Below, piece after piece: positions 6,151 through 10,770 of a DNA stretch of 10,770 bases. A program made the position numbers and the translations under genes. Numbering within the stretch: position 1 is the first letter of the stretch; each line of letters opens with the position of its first letter. Under the pieces are notes generated by a model, which saw nothing but the letters and a program-made list of their open reading frames with translations, was not told the origin of the DNA and did no database searches. The DNA comes from Acidimicrobiia bacterium (GTDB lineage: Bacteria > Actinomycetota > Acidimicrobiia > Acidimicrobiales > Ilumatobacteraceae), in assembly GCA_010025655.1 (NCBI GenBank), contig RGSV01000027.1, forward strand, positions 1 through 10,770, read 5' to 3'.

Positions 6151-6783
6151 GTGAGCGACGAGTTTTCACGTCTGGTGCGCTCGCGCCGAATGGTGCGCGC
6201 GTTTCGTCGAGACCCGATCGACCGAGCAACACTCGCGCGCATCGTTGACCTGGCGTCACGATCACCGTCAGCAGGAAAAACACAGGGCTGGCACCTGGTC
6301 GTGCTCGAAGGCGACGAGACCGAGCGATTTTGGGGCACGACGATGGGTGATGAGACACGCGAGAGGTTTCGCTGGAAGCATCTGCTCGACGCGCCGGTCA
6401 TAGCCCTGTCGTTCGCCGACCCGCAGGCATACCTTGACCGTTACTCGGCGAGTGACAAGTCGCGTACGGGTTTGGGCGATTCGCTTGCCGCGTGGCCCGC
6501 ACCGTACTGGACCATCGATGCGTCATTCGCCACGATGACGATGCTTCTTGCCGCACACGACGAAGGTCTCGGCGCGTTGTTCTTTGGTGTGTTCAACGGC
6601 GAACAGCAACTGCGCGATGATCTGCGAGTGCCGACCCACTTGCAATTGATTGGCGCGGTTGCGCTCGGCTACGAACGGCTGCCTGATGCGACCGAGAGGG
6701 ATGACGCGGCCTTCTCGCGCGGGGTCAGTGCGGGCTTGCCGCGGTTGAGCACCGACGACATCGTGCACTACGGCGGCTGGTGA
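6151..6783 (+). CDS. Nitroreductase-family flavoprotein
   Basis: NAD(P)H- or F420-linked FMN oxidoreductase fold, 210 aa, expected as a cytoplasmic homodimer. The N-terminal RSRRMVRAFRRDPI (10-23) is the typical FMN-phosphate-binding start, and the SPSAGKTQGWHLVVLEG stretch (38 onward) matches the family's A/S-PS-x-x-x-QPW-like segment. DASFATMTMLLAAHDEGLGALFFGVF corresponds to the conserved central helix and the GLG turn near the flavin. I chose the GTG at 6151 because it begins just before the conserved domain and lies 13 nt after the upstream stop; a longer open frame from 6073 would overlap the upstream gene by 65 nt without adding conserved sequence. Substrate unknown: nitro compounds, quinones, or a dehalogenase or BluB/FbiB-like reaction are all possible. 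It converges on the DUF255 gene with only 8 bp between stops. Confidence 0.87.
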   Translation: MSDEFSRLVRSRRMVRAFRRDPIDRATLARIVDLASRSPSAGKTQGWHLVVLEGDETERFWGTTMGDETRERFRWKHLLDAPVIALSFADPQAYLDRYSASDKSRTGLGDSLAAWPAPYWTIDASFATMTMLLAAHDEGLGALFFGVFNGEQQLRDDLRVPTHLQLIGAVALGYERLPDATERDDAAFSRGVSAGLPRLSTDDIVHYGGW

Positions 6784-6791
6784 CAGCCGCG

Positions 6792-8780
6792 TCAACCCGA
6801 AAGCGCGGCGCGCAAGGCGGCCACCAACTCATCGCGTGACGTAGCGGGCGCCTGACACGCATATTGGCGACACACATATGCCAAACCGTCGCGACGGTCG
6901 GCAAAGAGCGGGGTGTCGAAGGTTTCGCCCCATGCCAAGACGACCGTCGGCAACCACTGCGACTGGAGATATGACACGAGTTCGCCGCGCTTGCCAGTGA
7001 TCGCCACCTCGGTCGGGCCCACATGATGGAGGTGCAACGCACACAGTAGGTGCGGGAACGCGGTTGGCGCACTCTGCACGATGCGCGCCAACAACTTGAG
7101 CACACCTTCGGCATGCGTGCGGTACTGCTCGACACCTGTCAGGGCGGCGAGCCGCTGCAGGGCGAGGGCGGCAACCGAGTTCGCCGATGGCGTGGCGTTG
7201 TCGATCAGGTCTTTCTGTCGCACGATGAGTCGCTCGCCGTCGTCGGGCGTCGTGAAGAAACCGCCCTCGGTGGCGTCATGGTGGTGGGCAATCAGTTGAT
7301 CGGCTGCTTCGCGCGCCAGGTGCACCCAGCGAGCAGTGCCGGTGAGTTCATAGAGCCGCGTGAAGGCATCGATCAAGTTGGCGAGGTCGGCGGCCATCGC
7401 CAGGTGTTTGGGTGTCGCAGCGCGATGCCAGGTTCGCAACCAGCGGCCGTCGGCACGGCGCATGGTCGTTGCCATGAACTCTCCGGCGCGTTGTGCCGCG
7501 CGTGCCCACTCGTCGTTGTGCAGCGCTGCGGCGGCTTCGCACAGCGAGGCGATCATGAGCGCATTCCATTCGAGGATCACTTTGTCGTCGAGCCCTGGAC
7601 GGTGGCGCGTGTTGCGTGCGGCCAAGAGCAGTTGTCGCACCGTTTCCACGTCGTCGCTGCGCATCAAGTCGCCGCGATTCGTGAGTCGACAGGGAATCGA
7701 CTTGCCCTCGAAGTTTCCGGCGTCGGTGATCTCGTACCACGCGAGGGCAGTGTCGACGAGATGGGCCGGCACCACTTGGCGCACCTGGGCTGGGGTGAAG
7801 ACATAGAAGTGTCCCTCGTGCGAGTGTCCCGACTCGTCGAGCGAGTCGGCGTCTTCCGCGCTGTAGAACGCACCCTCTGGCGAGCGCAAGTCGCGCAACA
7901 CGTAGTCAATGGTCTCAGTGACGACCTGTTGCCATCGCGGCTCACGTAAGACGAGCGAGGCGTGCAGATACGGGCGAATGAGCAACGCCTGGTCATACAG
8001 CATCTTTTCAAAGTGCGGCACCAACCACTTCTCATCGACGCTGTATCGCGCGAAGCCACCGCCGAGGTGGTCGTACATGCCGCCCGAAGCCATCGCATCG
8101 AGCGTGGTGGTCAGCATCTGTCGCGTGCGTGGCGACTCGTCGTTGAGATACGACCGAAGCAGTACCTCGAGAGCCATCGTGCCGGGGAACTTTGGGGCGT
8201 TGCCAAAGCCACCCCAGCGGGCATCGAAGTCGGCGTCGAGTCGCTGCACTGCGGCCTTGAATACGTCGATCGACGGCAAGTGCTCATTGGTGCTGATCTG
8301 CGACGTGCGACCGATGTTTTCAACCAGAGCAGCGACGTTGTTGTCGATGTCGTCGCGACGGTTGCGCCACGCATCGTCGATGGCGTTCATCAACTGCATG
8401 AACGTTGGCTTGGGGTAATACGTGCCACCGAAGAACGGTTGAGCGCTCGGCGTCAAAAACACGGTCATTGGCCATCCGCCGCGGCCGGTCATCGCCTGCA
8501 CGGCATCCATGTAGATGCTGTCGACGTCGGGGCGTTCTTCGCGGTCGACCTTCACGTTGACAAAGAGGCGGTTCATCACCTCGGCAACCTCGGGGTCTTC
8601 GAACGACTCGTGGGCCATCACGTGGCACCAATGGCATGCGGAATAGCCGACCGACAACAACACCGGCACTGCGCGGCGTCGGGCCTCAGCGAACGCTTCG
8701 TCGCACCACGGCCACCAGTCGACTGGGTTGTCGCGGTGTTGCCGCAGGTACGGCGACGACTCGCCGGCGAGACGGTTCAC
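6792..8780 (-). CDS. DUF255 / thioredoxin-domain protein (YyaL, SPATA20 family)
   Basis: Large two-domain protein, 662 aa, in the usual family range. The N-terminal thioredoxin-like domain opens with [21 protein letters not shown] and carries the redox motif [15 protein letters not shown] (C49, C52), then DREERPDVD and [23 protein letters not shown]. The remainder is an alpha/alpha barrel-like region related to N-acylglucosamine epimerase folds: [26 protein letters not shown] is characteristic, as are [17 protein letters not shown] and the later VAITGK segment. The biochemical activity of the family is not established to my knowledge. The start is GTG; its GTGA overlaps the fabI TGA, indicating translational coupling. 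No signal peptide is seen, so it is probably cytoplasmic. The C-terminus ends 8 bp from the convergent nitroreductase gene with no terminator between them. Confidence 0.92.
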   Translation of the reverse strand: MNRLAGESSPYLRQHRDNPVDWWPWCDEAFAEARRRAVPVLLSVGYSACHWCHVMAHESFEDPEVAEVMNRLFVNVKVDREERPDVDSIYMDAVQAMTGRGGWPMTVFLTPSAQPFFGGTYYPKPTFMQLMNAIDDAWRNRRDDIDNNVAALVENIGRTSQISTNEHLPSIDVFKAAVQRLDADFDARWGGFGNAPKFPGTMALEVLLRSYLNDESPRTRQMLTTTLDAMASGGMYDHLGGGFARYSVDEKWLVPHFEKMLYDQALLIRPYLHASLVLREPRWQQVVTETIDYVLRDLRSPEGAFYSAEDADSLDESGHSHEGHFYVFTPAQVRQVVPAHLVDTALAWYEITDAGNFEGKSIPCRLTNRGDLMRSDDVETVRQLLLAARNTRHRPGLDDKVILEWNALMIASLCEAAAALHNDEWARAAQRAGEFMATTMRRADGRWLRTWHRAATPKHLAMAADLANLIDAFTRLYELTGTARWVHLAREAADQLIAHHHDATEGGFFTTPDDGERLIVRQKDLIDNATPSANSVAALALQRLAALTGVEQYRTHAEGVLKLLARIVQSAPTAFPHLLCALHLHHVGPTEVAITGKRGELVSYLQSQWLPTVVLAWGETFDTPLFADRRDGLAYVCRQYACQAPATSRDELVAALRAALSG

Positions 8781-9544
8781 GCGCCGACGGCGTGGTAGCC
8801 GCCGTCGACGTGCACAATTTCGCCGGTCGTGGCGGGAAACCAGTCAGAGAGCAAGGCGCAACACGCCCGCGCGACGGCGGTCGAATCGTGGATGTCCCAG
8901 CCGAGCGGGGCGCGGGCGTTCCAGATGTCTTCGAACTGGGCAAACGACGGAATCGACTTGGCGGCCATCGTGCGAATCGGACCGGCGGCCACGAGGTTGC
9001 AGCGAATCTTGCGCGGCCCGAGTTCGCGGGCAAGATAGCGACTGGTCGACTCGAGCGCCGACTTGGCAACGCCCATCCAGTTGTAGGCGGGCCACGCCAC
9101 GGTGTTGTCGAAGTCGAGCCCAACGATGCTTCCGCCATCGGTCATCAGCGGCACGAATGCATCAGCGAGTGTCTTGAGTGAAAACGCCGACACCTGCATG
9201 GCGACAGAGACGTCTTCCCACGTGGCTGCCATCAGGTCGTCACCGAGGCACGCCGCGGGCGCAAACCCGATGGAATGCAACACCCCGTCGACCTGACCGA
9301 GATGTTCGCGTGCGGCTTGACGCACCGACTCAACATGTGCCGGGTTGGTGACGTCGAACTCCGCCACCGCCGGAGCAGGAGAGAGCTTCTTTGCAGTGCG
9401 CTGCGTGATCGACAAGCCACGACCAGCGCCTGTCAGCAACACCTGTGCGCCCTGCGCAGTCGCCAATTCAGCTACTCCGTAGGCGAGTGACGCATCGGTG
9501 AGCACGCCTGTGATGACGAGTCGCTTACCCGCAAGAATCGCCAC
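8777..9544 (-). CDS. fabI: Enoyl-[acyl-carrier-protein] reductase (NADH), FabI/InhA type
   Basis: Catalyses the last reduction of each fatty-acid elongation cycle; short-chain dehydrogenase fold, 255 aa. The N-terminal AGKRLVITGVLTDASLAYGVA is the FabI-type NAD site. HSIGFAP (90-96) corresponds to the InhA segment around S94, and S91 is retained. LDFDN (143-147) matches the InhA Phe149 region, and YNWMGVAK gives the catalytic Y154-x6-K161. NLVAAGPIRT closes the substrate loop, and [15 protein letters not shown] is the usual C-terminus. I chose the GTG at 9542-9544 because it gives VAILAGKRLVITG, the normal family start; the frame stays open to 10021 but that extension overlaps the divergent gene and has no homologous look. 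The GTG is 6 nt behind a TACCGT box, so the mRNA is probably leaderless. The downstream DUF255 gene overlaps by 4 nt. Confidence 0.94.
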   Translation of the reverse strand: MAILAGKRLVITGVLTDASLAYGVAELATAQGAQVLLTGAGRGLSITQRTAKKLSPAPAVAEFDVTNPAHVESVRQAAREHLGQVDGVLHSIGFAPAACLGDDLMAATWEDVSVAMQVSAFSLKTLADAFVPLMTDGGSIVGLDFDNTVAWPAYNWMGVAKSALESTSRYLARELGPRKIRCNLVAAGPIRTMAAKSIPSFAQFEDIWNARAPLGWDIHDSTAVARACCALLSDWFPATTGEIVHVDGGYHAVGA

Positions 9545-9549
9545 GTCGC

Positions 9550-9556
9550 TACGGTA
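9550..9556. promoter_or_regulatory. Bidirectional overlapping -10 element for fabI and the F420 reductase gene
   Basis: TACGGTA reads as TACGGT (9550-9555) on the plus strand and TACCGT (9556-9551) on the minus strand, both TAnnnT. On the minus strand 6 nt separate it from the fabI GTG; on the plus strand 7 nt separate it from the ATG at 9563. Expected starts are therefore at or next to the first base of each start codon, 18-19 bp apart. Neither gene has a Shine-Dalgarno and no -35 match is evident. Confidence 0.55.
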
Positions 9557-9562
9557 GTGGAC

Positions 9563-10231
9563 ATGCCCGACGCGCTCCCGAGCATCGGTTACGTCGGTGG
9601 TACCGGCCCCGCGGGCAGCGCACTCGCAGTTCGGCTGGCTTCGGTCGGTTACGCGGGTTGCATCGGTTCGCGCACCAAAGAACGCGGAGTGCAGGTCGCC
9701 GAAGAGATGAAGGCCAAGTGGCCGCGTCACAACCTCAATCTCGTCGGAGGCGACAATGTTGATGCCGCATCGCGCGACATCGTGGTGCTCGCGACACCGT
9801 GGGATTCCGCCGCCACCACCGTTACCGAGCTTGCAGACCATCTGCGCGGCAAGATCGTGATCACGATGGCCAATGCGCTGGTGCGCGTCGGTAAGGAGTT
9901 TCAACCGTTGATTCCGCCGCGCGGCAGCATCGCCGCACATGTGCAGGCTGCGATACCGCTGTCGCGCGTGGTTGCGGCGTTTCAGCACCTGCCCGCCACC
10001 GAACTGGGTGCCCTTGACCACGAAGTCGACAGTGACGTACTGATCTGTTCAGATTTTCGTGAAGCCACCCAGACCGTGAGCGAGATGGTGGCACGCATCG
10101 CGGGTTGTCGACCGCTCAATGCGGGGCTGCTCTCCAATGCGCTTGCGATCGAGGCGCTCACCGCCGTGTTGTTGCAACTGAACGTGCGCTACAAGACCCG
10201 CGTTGCGCCACGATTCACTGGCATCGATTGA
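9563..10231 (+). CDS. npdG: NADPH:F420 oxidoreductase (F420-dependent NADP reductase, Fno/NpdG family)
   Basis: Transfers hydride between NADPH and the deazaflavin coenzyme F420, 222 aa, the usual size. The N-terminal Rossmann motif GYVGGTGPAGSALAVRLA (9-26) fits the family's GGTGxxGxxLA. GSRT (35-38) places S36 and R37 where the archaeal enzyme contacts the 2'-phosphate of NADPH. Further conserved features are VVLATPWDS, KIVITMANAL, HVQAAIPLSRVVAAFQHLPA, DVLICSD and the C-terminal AGLLSNALAIEALTAVLLQLNVRYK helix. I prefer the ATG at 9563 over the in-frame GTG at 9557 because a -10 box ends 7 nt before it and the added residues are not conserved. Its TGA overlaps the TTG of the next gene. It implies that the organism makes F420; F420-using enzymes, possibly including the nearby nitroreductase, would be its clients (inference). 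Confidence 0.9.
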   Translation: MPDALPSIGYVGGTGPAGSALAVRLASVGYAGCIGSRTKERGVQVAEEMKAKWPRHNLNLVGGDNVDAASRDIVVLATPWDSAATTVTELADHLRGKIVITMANALVRVGKEFQPLIPPRGSIAAHVQAAIPLSRVVAAFQHLPATELGALDHEVDSDVLICSDFREATQTVSEMVARIAGCRPLNAGLLSNALAIEALTAVLLQLNVRYKTRVAPRFTGID

Positions 10232-10770
10232 CCAACGGCATCAGCGTGCGACTCTTCGATACTGCTCGACGCGAAGTGGTCGAGTTCTCACCTGGTCCCG
10301 AGGTGAAAATGTATGTCTGTGGCGTGACGCCTTATGACGCGACGCATCTCGGTCATGCATTCACATTCATGGCGTATGACATCCTCATTCGTCGACTGAT
10401 CGACACTGGCCGCAGTGTCAAGTGTGTGCGCAACGTGACCGACGTGGATGATCCGCTCTTTGCCAAGGCACGCGAACTCGGCGTGCACTATCTCGATCTG
10501 GCAGCACGTGAAGAAGCGCGACTGAACGACGACCTCGCAGCACTCGAGCTGGTGCCGATGTATTCCACGCCGCGGGCGTCATCGGCGATTGCCGATATTC
10601 GTGGCTTCATCGGCATGGTTCTCGATCGCGGCTATGCGTACCAGGCGGGTGGCAACGTCTATTTCGACGTCGCGAAGTTCCCCGCCTTCGGGTCCGTGTC
10701 GCACTACTCGCACGATGAGATGGTGGCGTTCGCCCGCGAGCGCGGGGGAAACGTCGACGACCCGAACAAG
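10228..10770 (+). CDS. mshC: MshC-like cysteine ligase (mycothiol biosynthesis) of the cysteinyl-tRNA synthetase family, 3' truncated
   Basis: Class I aminoacyl-tRNA-synthetase-fold enzyme that activates cysteine with ATP; 181 codons are in the window and the frame is open to the edge. MYVCG (28-32) has the zinc-ligand cysteine C31. TPYDATHLGHA (34-44) contains the HIGH motif as HLGH and is the MshC wording; bacterial CysS usually reads PTVYxxxHIGNxR. NVTDVDDPLFAKARELGV and LNDDLAALELVP also follow mycobacterial MshC, whereas CysS usually has DIDDKI. The acidic ERGGNVDDPNK at the edge fits both. Known MshC joins cysteine to glucosaminyl-inositol. The KMSKS half and other zinc ligands lie outside, so CysS remains possible. 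The start is the TTG at 10228, overlapping the previous TGA (TTGA); a GTG at 10246 is the alternative. Close coupling to the F420 reductase gene groups two redox-cofactor functions. Confidence 0.75.
   Translation, partial: MTNGISVRLFDTARREVVEFSPGPEVKMYVCGVTPYDATHLGHAFTFMAYDILIRRLIDTGRSVKCVRNVTDVDDPLFAKARELGVHYLDLAAREEARLNDDLAALELVPMYSTPRASSAIADIRGFIGMVLDRGYAYQAGGNVYFDVAKFPAFGSVSHYSHDEMVAFARERGGNVDDPNK

Noticed and set aside
6784..6791. Possible bidirectional terminator between the convergent nitroreductase and DUF255 genes
   Set aside because: Only 8 bp separate the stops, and I see neither a clear hairpin nor a T-tract.
7050..7949. Plus-strand open frame of about 299 codons (and another at 7962-8798) opposite the DUF255 gene
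   Set aside because: The DUF255 coding frame is strongly supported by conserved motifs; the antisense frames have no recognisable domain and low-complexity Arg/Val composition typical of GC-rich shadows.
9545..10021. Long N-terminal extension of FabI on the minus strand
   Set aside because: It lies antisense to the F420 reductase gene and adds no family sequence; FabI proteins start at the AGKRLVITG segment.
1..10770. CRISPR arrays, insertion sequences, tRNA/rRNA genes, prophage or defence genes
   Set aside because: I found no direct repeat-spacer arrays, transposase motifs, terminal inverted repeats or RNA gene signatures; gene content and spacing look like ordinary chromosome.

Overview
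The window is GC-rich, almost fully coding DNA from an actinobacterium, probably an Acidimicrobiia-like lineage. The lineage call is inference; the markers behind it are in the sequence. They are a bacterial proteasome activator (Bpa/PafE), an NADPH:F420 oxidoreductase, a MshC-like mycothiol ligase, an InhA-type enoyl-ACP reductase, a DnaE1-type replicative polymerase with a full PHP exonuclease site, frequent GTG/TTG starts, and TAnnnT -10 boxes lying so close to start codons that several transcripts look leaderless. There are no phage, insertion-sequence, CRISPR, tRNA or rRNA features. The longest gap between genes is about 106 bp.

Layout, left to right. (1) A minus-strand Rrf2-family regulator (cut by the left edge) is divergent from a plus-strand phosphodiesterase/nucleotide-pyrophosphatase-type hydrolase (497-1633), with a 35-bp shared control region. 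(2) After a 106-bp gap holding a three-copy 15-bp tandem repeat comes bpa/pafE (1740-2204), then dnaE (2236-5442), then a likely weak terminator. (3) A two-gene unit follows: an unrecognised protein with a possible acetyltransferase-like core (5484-6137) and a nitroreductase-family flavoprotein (6151-6783). (4) This converges on a minus-strand pair, fabI (8777-9544) and a DUF255/thioredoxin-domain protein (6792-8780), coupled by a 4-nt GTGA overlap. (5) Divergent from fabI, with 18 bp between the two start codons, is the F420 reductase gene (9563-10231). It overlaps by TTGA a MshC/CysS-family ligase that runs off the right edge.

Functionally the region mixes replication, proteasome activation, redox cofactor metabolism (F420, mycothiol, flavin) and fatty-acid elongation. 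It looks like a housekeeping chromosomal segment, not an accessory island.

The main surprise is in dnaE. The reading frame is intact and all nine PHP metal ligands are present, but about 90-105 residues normally found between the PDIDxDFD motif and the VFQLES motif are missing. The missing stretch includes the conserved segment that carries the third catalytic aspartate of the palm. It is either an assembly or strain-level in-frame deletion, or a polymerase-dead DnaE. The second notable signal is a 7-bp symmetric element (TACGGTA, 9550-9556) that reads as a -10 box on both strands and would start two leaderless mRNAs, for fabI and the F420 reductase gene.
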